A DNA stretch of 64,000 bases from Pseudomonas wadenswilerensis (GTDB taxonomy: Bacteria; Pseudomonadota; Gammaproteobacteria; Pseudomonadales; Pseudomonadaceae). The stretch lies in assembly GCF_900497695.1 (NCBI RefSeq), contig NZ_UIDD01000012.1:498501-562500 (forward strand), written 5' to 3'. Both the position numbers and the translations under genes were made by a program. Below, in pieces: positions 27,234-35,469 of the stretch; position 1 is the stretch's first letter, and every line of letters starts with the position of its first letter. The notes under the pieces are model-generated. The model was not told the DNA's origin, made no database searches, and saw only the letters and a list, made by a program, of their open reading frames with translations.

Positions 27234-28676
27234 TCAGACGCTGATGCACAGGTATTTGATTTCCAGGTAGTCCTCGATGCCGTACTTGGAGCCTTCGCGG
27301 CCCAGGCCCGAGGCCTTGATACCGCCGAACGGCGAGACTTCGTTGGAGATCAGACCGGTGTTGATACCGACCATGCCGTACTCCAGGGCTTCGGCGACAC
27401 GGAACACACGGCTCATGTCACGGGCATAGAAGTACGAGGCCAGGCCGAACTCGGTGTCGTTGGACATGGCGATGACTTCGGCCTCGTCCTTGAAACGGAA
27501 CAGTGGCGCCAGCGGGCCGAAGGTTTCTTCCTTGGCCACGGCAGCGTTCTTCGGCACGTCGACCAGAATGGTCGGCTCGAAGAAGTTGCCTTCGATCAGC
27601 TTGCCGCCGCTGAGCACTTTGGCGCCCTTGCCGACGGCGTCGTCGATGTGTTCCTGGACCTTGGCCACGGCCTTGCTGTCGATCAGCGGGCCAGTGGTGG
27701 TGCCGTCTTCCAGGCCATTGCCGATTTTCAGCTTGGCCACAGCGGCCTTGAGCTTCTCGGCGAAGGCATCGTAGACGCCGTCCTGAACGTAGATACGGTT
27801 GGCGCAAACGCAGGTCTGGCCGTTGTTGCGGTACTTGGAGATGATCGCGCCTTCGACGGCCTTATCCAGGTCTGCGTCGTCGAACACGATGAACGGCGCG
27901 TTGCCGCCCAGCTCCAGGGAAACTTTCTTGATGTCCTTGGCGCATTCGGCCATCAGCTGGCGACCGATTTCGGTGGAGCCGGTGAACGACAGCTTGCGCA
28001 CGATCGGGTTGCCGGTCAGCTCGCTGCCGATGTCGCCGGCGCTGCCGGTCACCACGCTGAGCACGCCAGCCGGGATACCGGCACGGGTGGCCAGCTCAAC
28101 CAGGGCCAGGGCCGAGTACGGGGTTTGCGAAGCAGGCTTGAGCACCATGGTGCAGCCAGCGGCCAGGGCCGGGCCGGCTTTACGGGTGATCATCGCCGCC
28201 GGGAAGTTCCACGGGGTAATGGCCGCGGTCACGCCGATCGGCTGCTTGATCACGATCAGGCGCTTGTCTGGCTGGTGACCCGGGATGGTGTCGCCGTAGA
28301 CGCGCTTGGCTTCTTCAGCGAACCACTCGATAAAGGAAGCGGCGTAGACGATTTCACCCTTGGCTTCGGCCAGTGGTTTGCCCTGCTCGGTGGTCATCAG
28401 GCGGGCCAGGTCGTCCTGGTGCTCGATCATCAGCTCGAACCAGCGACGCAGCTTGCCAGCACGTTCTTTGGCGGTCAGCGCGCGCCAGGCCGGCAGCGCC
28501 TTGTCGGCGGCCTCGATGGCACGGCGGGTTTCAGCGGCGCCCATCTTCGGCACAGTGCCGATGATCTCGCCCGTCGCCGGGTTGTTGACCTTGATCGTCT
28601 GGCCGTTGTCCGCGTCCAGCCACTCTCCATTGATGAAGGCTTGCTGGCGGAACAACTGGGCGTCTTTAAGCTGCAT
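27234..28676 (-). CDS. gabD: GabD, succinate-semialdehyde dehydrogenase (NADP+)
   Basis: Aldehyde dehydrogenase of 480 residues from MQLKDAQL, oxidising succinate (or glutarate) semialdehyde, the product of GabT. The catalytic Cys is in NNGQTCVCANR, the general-base Glu in LELGGNAPF, and the cofactor loop GSTEIGR is present. The length equals the usual Pseudomonas GabD. It is the first gene of gabD-gabT, and a 7-bp dyad lies 65 nt upstream. Confidence 0.96.
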   Translation of the reverse strand: MQLKDAQLFRQQAFINGEWLDADNGQTIKVNNPATGEIIGTVPKMGAAETRRAIEAADKALPAWRALTAKERAGKLRRWFELMIEHQDDLARLMTTEQGKPLAEAKGEIVYAASFIEWFAEEAKRVYGDTIPGHQPDKRLIVIKQPIGVTAAITPWNFPAAMITRKAGPALAAGCTMVLKPASQTPYSALALVELATRAGIPAGVLSVVTGSAGDIGSELTGNPIVRKLSFTGSTEIGRQLMAECAKDIKKVSLELGGNAPFIVFDDADLDKAVEGAIISKYRNNGQTCVCANRIYVQDGVYDAFAEKLKAAVAKLKIGNGLEDGTTTGPLIDSKAVAKVQEHIDDAVGKGAKVLSGGKLIEGNFFEPTILVDVPKNAAVAKEETFGPLAPLFRFKDEAEVIAMSNDTEFGLASYFYARDMSRVFRVAEALEYGMVGINTGLISNEVSPFGGIKASGLGREGSKYGIEDYLEIKYLCISV

Positions 28677-28740
28677 GTCGGGCTTCCTTAACTGCACCGT
28701 GCAGGCACGGCGCGAATTATTGATTGTAGAAAAAGGAGAG

Positions 28741-28758
28741 CGTTTGAAATCTCAAACG
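28741..28758. promoter_or_regulatory. 7-bp dyad upstream of gabD
   Basis: CGTTTGA, AATC, TCAAACG is a perfect inverted repeat starting 65 nt before the gabD start codon. A further weaker dyad GTTC/GAAC lies at about 28795-28810. Either could be an operator for a gabDT regulator, which is not encoded in the window. Confidence 0.4.
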
Positions 28759-28937
28759 AATCCTAGGATCAACGAGGAGAAAGGACAATAGGGTGTTCGA
28801 AAAAAAGAACAAAAAGCGCTGTGCGGCTGATTTTTTCGGATCAACGTCACTTATAGCCCCTTGAATGTGCGAAATCGACCACAGTCATTCTGACGATGGA
28901 CGCCGCCAGCCTAGATGGGTATCATGGCGCCCGCGTT

Positions 28938-29014
28938 GCACTCGTAGCTCAGCTGGATAGAGTACTGCCCTCCGAAGGCAGGGGTCGTGGGTTCGAATCC
29001 CGCCGAGTGCGCCA
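28938..29014 (+). tRNA. tRNA-Arg (anticodon CCG)
   Basis: A complete cloverleaf of 77 nt with encoded CCA. The acceptor stem GCACTCG pairs with CGAGTGC. The anticodon arm CTGCC-CTCCGAA-GGCAG gives anticodon CCG, reading CGG. The T-loop TTCGAAT is standard. A rho-independent terminator follows. Confidence 0.96.
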
Positions 29015-29022
29015 TATCGATG

Positions 29023-29052
29023 AAGGCTCAGGTGAATACCTGGGCCTTTTTT
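29023..29052 (+). terminator. Terminator of tRNA-Arg
   Basis: AAGGCTCAGGT, GAAT, ACCTGGGCC followed by TTTTTT forms a stem of about ten pairs with a tetraloop, directly after the tRNA. Confidence 0.85.
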
Positions 29053-29073
29053 GTTTTCCGACCCAGTACTCCC

Positions 29074-29162
29074 TGTGTGGGAGCGGGCTTGCCCCGCGAT
29101 GCGATACGGCAGGCAGACCGCAATCGCGGGGCAAGTCGGGTCGCCGCACCGCCGCTCCTACC
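29074..29162. repeat. REP pair
   Basis: Two inverted units of the TTGCCCCGCGA subtype; the second is partly diverged (GGGGCAAGTCGGGTCGCCGC). The interval 29057-29280 has no gene; the remaining sequence between this pair and the structured leader (29163-29280) shows nothing recognisable. Confidence 0.65.
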
Positions 29163-29280
29163 AGCGCGCGTCTATGTCAGATTATGTTTCGAAGTCTCGA
29201 AATGTGTCGTCCTAAGAAATACCCTACGCGGTCTGTCGATGCCCGTCTGATTGTCCCTGGGAACTCATGCCTCTAGGCTC

Positions 29281-29475
29281 CTGCCCGTCACCGAAAACTC
29301 GGTGATCGGGTGTGGTAACCCGGTGTCGTGAACCCTACACAGCCTATGGCGGCTGTGCGCGGGAGGCTTTCGAGCCTGCCGGGTTTAGGGTTCTCCCCGG
29401 TTTACCACCCCGCGTACAGCTGCCACCCATTCGTGTGGTAACGGATGACAGTGTCAGCTTCACCCGGAAGAACCT
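29281..29475 (+). ncRNA. Highly structured leader RNA upstream of DUF6124-like gene
   Basis: Several nested perfect stems are visible. P1: CCCG-TCACCGA with TCGGTGA-CGGG (29284-29310). P2: GTGGTAA.CCGG (29312-29323) with CCGG.TTACCAC (29397-29408). Inside P2, P3: GAACCCTA (29330-29337) with TAGGGTTC (29386-29393). P3 closes two hairpins, CACAGCC/GGCTGTG and AGGCT-TTCG-AGCCT, giving a three-way junction. A last stem pairs AGCTGCCAC (29418-29426) with GTGTCAGCT (29451-29459), with one mismatch, just before the ribosome binding site. It could be a cis-acting control RNA or a separate small RNA. Confidence 0.6.
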
Positions 29476-29478
29476 GAC

Positions 29479-29781
29479 ATGAAAAAAATCGTCCCAGATC
29501 CACCACTCGATAAAACCGCCGCCACCGCCCACTCCGTCTTCGGCAATTGCCAAGCCGGGCACTCTGCGCTGTTCGCTGTCTGCTCCGGTGTCGCCGCCCA
29601 TGATGCGCTGGTGCATGCCTCTCTCTACTTAGGCTGCGCTTACGACACTGGCTACAAAGCGTTCGACGATATTGATCCGGCCCACAAGGGCTTCTTGTGG
29701 TCGACCCTGCATTCGGTAGAGATGGCCAAAGGGTTGGTGGATGCCTTGCTGGATGGGATTGAGGAGCGGGTGGGTGAATAG
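29479..29781 (+). CDS. Small DUF6124-like protein of Pseudomonas
   Basis: Protein of 100 residues beginning MKKIVPDPP, with no signal peptide or membrane segment. The MKK(I)xPDPP start and an Ala/His-rich helical middle (HDALVHASLYLGCAYDT) are typical of a small family that occurs in many copies in Pseudomonas genomes and is listed as DUF6124/DUF3077-like. Function is unknown. The ribosome binding site GGAAG lies 14 nt from the ATG and is close to the last stem of the structured leader, so translation may be controlled by RNA folding. Confidence 0.75.
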   Translation: MKKIVPDPPLDKTAATAHSVFGNCQAGHSALFAVCSGVAAHDALVHASLYLGCAYDTGYKAFDDIDPAHKGFLWSTLHSVEMAKGLVDALLDGIEERVGE

Positions 29782-29797
29782 CCGCTGACCACTGGCA

Positions 29798-29867
29798 TTG
29801 TGGGAGCGGCGGTACGACTTGCCCCGCGAGGCGATGTGGCAGAATCGTCGCACCGCCGCTCCTACCG
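29798..29867. repeat. REP pair
   Basis: Inverted REP-like units with TGGGAGCGGCGGT and its complement ACCGCCGCTCCTA, ending 2 nt before the receptor stop codon and separating two convergent genes. Confidence 0.65.
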
Positions 29868-29869
29868 GG

Positions 29870-31867
29870 TTAGAAACTCAGGTGCGCCCCGGCATACAGG
29901 GTGCGCCCCGGGCCCGGCTCGTAGTAACGCCCGGCGCCGTCATTGATACGCAAATTGTCGTAGTAATGACGGTCACTGAGGTTATCCACCCCCAGATACG
30001 GCTCCAACGTCTGGCCGCCCAGGTCGAACTGCTTGCCCACCCGCAGGTTGAGCAACGCCACCCCGGCAACCCGCGCGCTGTTGGCGTTGTCGGCGTACTG
30101 CGGGCCGTAGGCGTTCATGTTCAAGCGCGCATAGAAACCATCACGCTCGTAGGCCACTTCGCTGAACAAAGTCTGACGAGGAATGCCCGGCAGGCGATTG
30201 TCGTCAAAGCCGTTGAAGTCGGTGTAGCGGTAGTTGTTGAAGCTGTAGGCCATGGACAACCGCCAGTGTTCCAGCACCTGGTAGTCGGCGCTCAACTCGA
30301 CACCGTCGCGGCGCGACTTGCCAGCGTTACGGTAGAAGGTCTGGCCGCCGTCAACATAGGGCACCAGCTCATCTTCAAGCGCGATGCTGTAAAGCACCGC
30401 CTCGGCGCGCAAGTCGCTCCATTCGCCTTTGATCCCCAGCTCACGATTGAGCGCCTTCGCCGGTTGCAGGCCCGGGTTGAATCCGCCGCCCGCCGGGTTG
30501 GCCAGTTCATTGACCGTTGGCGTTTCGAATGAGGTAGCGACACGGGCATAGACCAGGTAATGCTCGCTCAGGCGATAGCTCAAGCCAGCGCTGTAGTTCC
30601 AGTCGTCGAGGGTGCGCGAGCCGGAGTCGTCGCCGTCGCGCTCGAAGCGATCGTCCACCGCCAGGCGCATGCTGTCGTAACGCCCGCCCAGGGTCAGCTG
30701 CCAACGCTCGCTCAGTTCGATGCTGTCTTGCAGGTACAGGCCAACGCTGCCGGCCTTCTCCTGCTGGCGCAGGGTCAGCGCACCGGTACCGCCACCGATC
30801 TGGTTGTTGTGGCGTTCACGGTCGTCGCGTTGCTGTTCAAGATCGACACCGGCGGTGACTTGTTGATCCAGGCCGAACCAGTTGGCCTTGTGCGTGTACT
30901 GCCCGCCTACTCCGGCGAACAGCCGGGTGTAAGAGGTTTGCCCACCGTTGGCGTAAGGCAGGCGGTTGCCAAACTCGCGCCGCCCCAGCCAGCTGCGCAC
31001 CTGGTAGCTGTCGTCTTCGCTCAGGTCAGCGGTCCAGTTCAGCGCCAGGCGCTGCTGGGTGATGTCTTCGTCGGCGTTGTACAGCAGGCTCTGGGCGCGG
31101 GCCTGGTCACGCTTGGCGTGTACTTCGGCGAGGGTCAGGGCGCCGGGGTCTTCGGAGCGGTTGTCCAGCGCCTGGAAGGTGACCCCCAGTTGCCCGGCAT
31201 CGCCCTGCCAGCGCAGCTTGCCGGTGAGGTTGCGCGCCTCGGAGGTGGAGTGCTGGCGATAGCCGTCGAGGTTGGTGACATTGAGCGCCAGCAGGCCGCC
31301 AAGGTTGCCGGTAGTACCGCTGGTTTCGGCGCGCAGGCGCTGGTAACCGTACTCACCGCCGCTGACATCGATGGACGACTGCGGTGTCAGCGACGGCTCG
31401 CGGGTCTGGATCGCCAGCACGCCGCCAGCACCGTTGCCGTAAAGCGTCGAGGCCGAGCCGCGGATCACTTCGACGCGCTCCACCAGGCCCAGATCAACAC
31501 CGTCCATTTCGGTCTGGCCATCGGGCATGGTCAGCGGCACGCCATCGACCAGCACGCGAATGCCGCGCATGCCGAAACTCGAACGCGCGCCAAAGCCACG
31601 AATCGACAGGCGCATGCCCTGGGCCATGTTGTAGCGGCTTTGCGACACAATGCCGGGCACTGCAGAAAGCAGGGCATCAAGGGTCAGCAGTTGCTCGCCG
31701 GGCTTTTCGGCGATGTCCACGGCGCTAACGGATGCCGGGGTTTGCAGCCAGGCGGAATTGACCCGCGTCGAAGTCACTTCCAGCGGCGCCAGTTCGACGC
31801 TGTCGGCACAGGCGCTACCGGCGCCAAGCAACAGGAGGGTCATGACGGAGTGCCGCCTGGTAAACAT
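29870..31867 (-). CDS. TonB-dependent outer-membrane receptor
   Basis: TonB-dependent receptor of 665 residues from MFTRRHSVM. A signal peptide ends near SACAD, the TonB-box region follows (VELAPLEVTSTR), then a plug with RGFGARSSFGMRGIRVLVDG and VEVIRGSASTLYGNG, and a 22-strand-type barrel ending LYAGAHLSF. The plug family resembles siderophore or metal receptors such as the PA0151 type. No Fur box was recognised upstream. Two in-frame upstream ATGs (31939, 31894) would only lengthen the N-terminus and spoil the signal peptide. It is divergent from the DUF3857 gene. Confidence 0.9.
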   Translation of the reverse strand: MFTRRHSVMTLLLLGAGSACADSVELAPLEVTSTRVNSAWLQTPASVSAVDIAEKPGEQLLTLDALLSAVPGIVSQSRYNMAQGMRLSIRGFGARSSFGMRGIRVLVDGVPLTMPDGQTEMDGVDLGLVERVEVIRGSASTLYGNGAGGVLAIQTREPSLTPQSSIDVSGGEYGYQRLRAETSGTTGNLGGLLALNVTNLDGYRQHSTSEARNLTGKLRWQGDAGQLGVTFQALDNRSEDPGALTLAEVHAKRDQARAQSLLYNADEDITQQRLALNWTADLSEDDSYQVRSWLGRREFGNRLPYANGGQTSYTRLFAGVGGQYTHKANWFGLDQQVTAGVDLEQQRDDRERHNNQIGGGTGALTLRQQEKAGSVGLYLQDSIELSERWQLTLGGRYDSMRLAVDDRFERDGDDSGSRTLDDWNYSAGLSYRLSEHYLVYARVATSFETPTVNELANPAGGGFNPGLQPAKALNRELGIKGEWSDLRAEAVLYSIALEDELVPYVDGGQTFYRNAGKSRRDGVELSADYQVLEHWRLSMAYSFNNYRYTDFNGFDDNRLPGIPRQTLFSEVAYERDGFYARLNMNAYGPQYADNANSARVAGVALLNLRVGKQFDLGGQTLEPYLGVDNLSDRHYYDNLRINDGAGRYYEPGPGRTLYAGAHLSF

Positions 31868-31968
31868 GCTGAGTCCTTGAATCGATAGAGACATAAAACG
31901 CAGGAAAAACCTGTGGTGAGAAAATTGTCGCAGCAGCAAGGGCTACTTATAAGGCAAAATGCCATTAA

Positions 31969-31991
31969 CTGATTCGCATTTATCGAATCAG
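31969..31991. promoter_or_regulatory. 8-bp dyad between divergent genes
   Basis: CTGATTCG (31969-31976) and CGAATCAG (31984-31991) form a perfect inverted repeat with a 7-bp spacer, 101 nt from the receptor start and 32 nt before the DUF3857 start. No U-run follows. It could be an operator for one or both genes. Confidence 0.4.
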
Positions 31992-32023
31992 GCCCCTGGA
32001 ATACACCAGCAAGAAGGATCTTT

Positions 32024-33880
32024 ATGAAGCGGTTCGCTTTGACCCCGGCCCGGTTGGTCGGGATGCTGTGCTGTCTGTTCGCCTTGAACATGGCACAGGC
32101 CAAGGACGACGGTACCGACCCCTCCGTCACCATCGAAAAGGACATTCTACGCACCGTGGTCGCCGAAGACGGCAGCTACGCCTCCACCCAGGACCTAGTC
32201 CTGCTGATCAACGAAGAACGCGCAATCCAGGCCAAGGCTCAGCAGTCGCTGTATTACAACCGCACCCTGGAAAGCCTTGAAGTTACCCAGGCCTACACCC
32301 AGAAGCCGGATGGCCGCAAAGTGCTGGTCAGCCCCGAGCAGATCAAGGAGCAGCAGGAGCCGCAGTCGGCCCAGGCGCCGATGTTCCACGACAGCCTGGT
32401 CAAGGTGGTGATCTTCCCGGAAGTGGCCGTGGGCGATCGCCTGGTGCTGAGCTTCAAGAAACAGCGCAAGACCCCGCTGTTCCCTGGCCAGTTCGAAGAC
32501 CTGGCGATGCCACAATTCCACCCGACCCAGCAGTTCACCCTGATCTACGACCTGCCGAAGAGCCTCAAGCTCAACGCCGAGGCCAAGGGTTTCAAGGCTT
32601 CCAGCCCCAAGGCCGAGCCTGGGCGCAAGGTCTACCAGTGGGATTACGTGCAGGGTGACAACGCCCGTACAGAACTGGGCGCAGTAGCCTACTCGGACTA
32701 CGGCAAGTACCTGGCCGTGTCCACCTTCGCCGACTACAGCGAGTTCGCCAAAGCCTACGCGGCGCGGGCCAACAGCGAGGTAACGCCAGCCATCCGTGAA
32801 CTGGCCGAAAAGCTCACGGCCAAGATCGACGACCCGCGCGACAAGGCCCTGGCCCTGGGGGACTGGGTACGCCGCAACATCCGCTACGTGGCGGTGTACA
32901 TCGGTGCCGGCGGCGTGGTGCCGCATGCTGCCGATACCGTGCTGAGCAATCGCTACGGCGACTGCAAGGACCACGTTGCCCTGCTCGAAGCGCTGCTGGC
33001 CGCAGTCAACATTGAAAGCACCCCGGCGCTGATCAACCTCGGCAACGCCTACGCCCTGCCCAAGGTGCCGACGCTGGGGGTGATCAACCACGTGGTCACC
33101 TATATTCCGAGCCTGGACTTGTACCTGGACTCCACCGCCGAAGCCATCGCCAGCGGCTACCTGCCAGCCCCGGTGCTGGACAAGCCAACCGTGCTGACCC
33201 GCTCCGGCAAGCTCGGCCGCACGCCGGCCACCCAGCCCGGCCTGGTGCACAACAGCACCACCTACACCGTGGCCAGCAGCGGCGCCGCCGACTTCATTCA
33301 TGCCTCGAAGATCGACGGCTGGGCCGCCGAGATGAACCGCTGGATGATGCGCAACATGCAACCGGCCGAGCGCGACCTGCTGACCCAGCGCATCCTCGCC
33401 GCCTACGGCCAGCGTGGTAGCGGCAAGATCAGCAGCGACGACCTGGAAACCAGCGGCGCCTTCGAGATGCACATCAACGGTCGCAGCGAAAACCTGGTCA
33501 ACCTGCCTGGCCCGATCGGCGTGCCGACCCTGACCAGCCTGGCTGGCGGCATCGCCCAGAACGTCTTCGGCTTTATCGCTGAAAAGCAGCGCACCCAGGA
33601 CTTCACCTGCATCTCCGGGATCACTGAAGAGCAGGCGCGCTTCGAGTTCCCGGCCGACGTCAAGATCATCGCCGCGCCAAAGCCTGTGACCCTCAAGGAC
33701 AAGCACTTCGACTACAGTGCCGAGTATGCCCAGCAAGGCAACAGCCTGGTGATCAAGCGCCGCCTGGACTTCCACAATCCAAAAGCGGTGTGCAGCGTCA
33801 AGGACTTCGAGAAGATGAAGCCAACCCTGGACGCCATGCTCAATGACCTGAACAGCCAGGTGATCGTGCAGAAGAGCTGA
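32024..33880 (+). CDS. DUF3857 / transglutaminase-like periplasmic protein
   Basis: Protein of 618 residues with a Sec signal peptide ending at NMAQAK, a DUF3857 domain (about 45-210) and a transglutaminase-like domain (about 260-370). The papain-like triad is present: Cys in RYGDCKDH, His in INHVVTYIPS and Asp in LYLDSTAE. The substrate is unknown; such proteins are thought to act in the periplasm, perhaps as proteases. AAGGA precedes the ATG. Confidence 0.88.
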   Translation: MKRFALTPARLVGMLCCLFALNMAQAKDDGTDPSVTIEKDILRTVVAEDGSYASTQDLVLLINEERAIQAKAQQSLYYNRTLESLEVTQAYTQKPDGRKVLVSPEQIKEQQEPQSAQAPMFHDSLVKVVIFPEVAVGDRLVLSFKKQRKTPLFPGQFEDLAMPQFHPTQQFTLIYDLPKSLKLNAEAKGFKASSPKAEPGRKVYQWDYVQGDNARTELGAVAYSDYGKYLAVSTFADYSEFAKAYAARANSEVTPAIRELAEKLTAKIDDPRDKALALGDWVRRNIRYVAVYIGAGGVVPHAADTVLSNRYGDCKDHVALLEALLAAVNIESTPALINLGNAYALPKVPTLGVINHVVTYIPSLDLYLDSTAEAIASGYLPAPVLDKPTVLTRSGKLGRTPATQPGLVHNSTTYTVASSGAADFIHASKIDGWAAEMNRWMMRNMQPAERDLLTQRILAAYGQRGSGKISSDDLETSGAFEMHINGRSENLVNLPGPIGVPTLTSLAGGIAQNVFGFIAEKQRTQDFTCISGITEEQARFEFPADVKIIAAPKPVTLKDKHFDYSAEYAQQGNSLVIKRRLDFHNPKAVCSVKDFEKMKPTLDAMLNDLNSQVIVQKS

Positions 33881-34014
33881 CGTATTGCGCCCTGTTAAAT
33901 CCTTTGGGGTTCAGCAGGGCGCTGCCACTGTTACGCCATCCATGAAATATTTGGTAAACTCCCCGCCGACTTCTGCTGCACACACGTAAGCAGAAACGAT
34001 CAAAAGGAATTGTC

Positions 34015-34368
34015 ATGGCAATGGTTTTTTGCCGCGGTTGTGCCAAGGAAATCCATGAAACGGCACCCAGCTGCCCACAGTGCGGCGCCCCTCAGTATCT
34101 CCCCGCCACCTCGCAACCTGCCAGCCAGCCCTCGCCCTGGATGGGCATCACCTCGCTGATCCTCGGCATCCTCTGCGGGCTTTCGCTGTTCGACGACTCC
34201 GATTGGGACCGTGACACCCTGCTGGGATTAGGCCTGTTTGCGCTGACCGGGCTGGTCCTGGGCACGCTCAGCATCGTCAACAAAAAACCGGGAAGCAACA
34301 TGGCAATTGCCGGCGCGGCTTTGTCGGGCATTTCACTGTTTGTGTATATCGGACTATCAGTTAATTAA
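34015..34368 (+). CDS. Zinc-ribbon membrane protein (DUF4190-like)
   Basis: Protein of 117 residues. An N-terminal zinc ribbon has two Cys pairs (CRGC and CPQC), followed by a Pro/Ser linker and three hydrophobic segments (WMGITSLILGILCGL, LLGLGLFALTGLVLGTL, AIAGAALSGISLFVYIG). Its first 12 residues nearly equal those of the next gene, 15 nt downstream. Function is unknown. Confidence 0.8.
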   Translation: MAMVFCRGCAKEIHETAPSCPQCGAPQYLPATSQPASQPSPWMGITSLILGILCGLSLFDDSDWDRDTLLGLGLFALTGLVLGTLSIVNKKPGSNMAIAGAALSGISLFVYIGLSVN

Positions 34369-34383
34369 TGTAAGGGACAACAA

Positions 34384-34842
34384 ATGAGTATGGTTTTTTG
34401 CCGTGGCTGCGCCAAGGAAATCCACAACAGCGCCGTGACTTGCCCGGCCTGTGGTGCACCGCAAGCCGCTGCAGCCACTGCAGCACCTGTGGCCGCCGCA
34501 CCTGCGCCGACTGGCATCTGGTACTTTGAAGTATTGAAGAAATACGCCGTGTTCTCCGGCCGTGCGCGCCGCAAGGAATACTGGATGTTCTTCCTGGTCA
34601 ACATCCTGGTAGCCATGGTGCTGGGCTTTATCGAAGGCGTGGCCGGTACCGGTGCGATCCTCTCCAACCTGTACAGCCTGGCGCTGCTGATCCCGGGTAT
34701 CGCCGTCGGCGTTCGACGCATGCACGACACCGACCGTAGCGGCTGGTGGCTGCTGCTCCCGATCGTCAACCTGATCTTCCTGTGCCAGGACAGCCAGCCA
34801 GGCCCGAACCGTTTCGGCCCGAACCCGAAAGGTATCGCTTGA
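34384..34842 (+). CDS. DUF805 membrane protein with zinc ribbon
   Basis: Protein of 152 residues. A zinc ribbon at residues 6-23 (CRGC..CPAC) is joined by an Ala/Pro linker to a DUF805 domain with FSGRARRKEYWMF, RRMHDTDRSGWWLL and a C-terminal NRFGPNP. Two to three membrane helices. It likely forms an operon with the preceding zinc-ribbon gene and ends before a strong terminator. Function is unknown. Confidence 0.87.
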   Translation: MSMVFCRGCAKEIHNSAVTCPACGAPQAAAATAAPVAAAPAPTGIWYFEVLKKYAVFSGRARRKEYWMFFLVNILVAMVLGFIEGVAGTGAILSNLYSLALLIPGIAVGVRRMHDTDRSGWWLLLPIVNLIFLCQDSQPGPNRFGPNPKGIA

Positions 34843-34866
34843 TCACGGATTGATCGAGTCTCCAAG

Positions 34867-34895
34867 CAAAGCGGCCATCATTGGCCGCTTTTGCG
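34867..34895 (+). terminator. Terminator after DUF805 gene
   Basis: AAGCGGCC, ATCATT, GGCCGCTTTT forms an 8-bp stem followed by T-rich sequence 25 nt after the stop codon. Confidence 0.85.
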
Positions 34896-35016
34896 TTTTT
34901 GCGCCCATGACGTTTTTCAATCACATCGATGCCGCTTTCTCCCTTGCCCTGCGGCCATCTGTACACGATTCTGTAGCTATCTGCCGTCACCCACTCCCAG
35001 CATCGCAGAGGCCTCT

Positions 35017-35457
35017 ATGAAAACCGTGGCACAGCTTCTAAAGACAAAAGCCCAGCAACACCACTCGGTTCACACCATCGGCCCCGACCATATGGTGCTC
35101 GATGCACTGAAATTGATGGCCGAGAAGAACGTCGGTGCCCTGCCAGTGGTGCAGGACGGGCGCGTGGTGGGAATCGTCAGTGAGCGCGACTATGCGCGCA
35201 AGATGGTGCTCAAGGGGCGCAGTTCAGTGGGCACACCGGTGAGCGCGATCATGAGTGCGCCGGTGATCACCGTCGACCCGCACCAGAACGTCGAGTACTG
35301 CATGAACATGATGACCAACAGTCACCTGCGCCACCTGCCGGTGGTCGAGAACGGCGAGCTGCTCGGCCTGCTGTCGATCGGCGACCTGGTCAAGGAGGCC
35401 ATCGCCGAGCAGGCCAACATGATCCTGCAGCTGGAACAGTACATTCGCGGCGACTGA
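35017..35457 (+). CDS. CBS-domain-pair protein
   Basis: Protein of 146 residues made of two CBS motifs (about 10-65 and 75-135), with GALPVVQDGRVVGIVSERDYARK and HLPVVENGELLGLLSIGDLVK patterns. CBS pairs bind adenosine nucleotides and regulate partners; the partner here is not known. The start MKTVAQLL gives the standard length; the frame continues upstream to 34891 without similarity, across the previous terminator. Confidence 0.88.
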   Translation: MKTVAQLLKTKAQQHHSVHTIGPDHMVLDALKLMAEKNVGALPVVQDGRVVGIVSERDYARKMVLKGRSSVGTPVSAIMSAPVITVDPHQNVEYCMNMMTNSHLRHLPVVENGELLGLLSIGDLVKEAIAEQANMILQLEQYIRGD

Positions 35458-35469
35458 GTCGACGCCAGG

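Noticed and set aside
28938..29162. Integrated island at tRNA-Arg
   Set aside because: The tRNA is complete, and there is no integrase gene or direct repeat of its 3' end in the window.
31868..32023. Fur box upstream of the second TonB-dependent receptor
   Set aside because: No 19-bp GATAAT-type match was found in the intergenic region, so iron control is not claimed.
33887..33922. Terminator after the DUF3857 gene
   Set aside because: GCGCCCTG and CAGGGCGC can pair, but the loop is 20 nt and no U-run follows, so it is not listed as a terminator.
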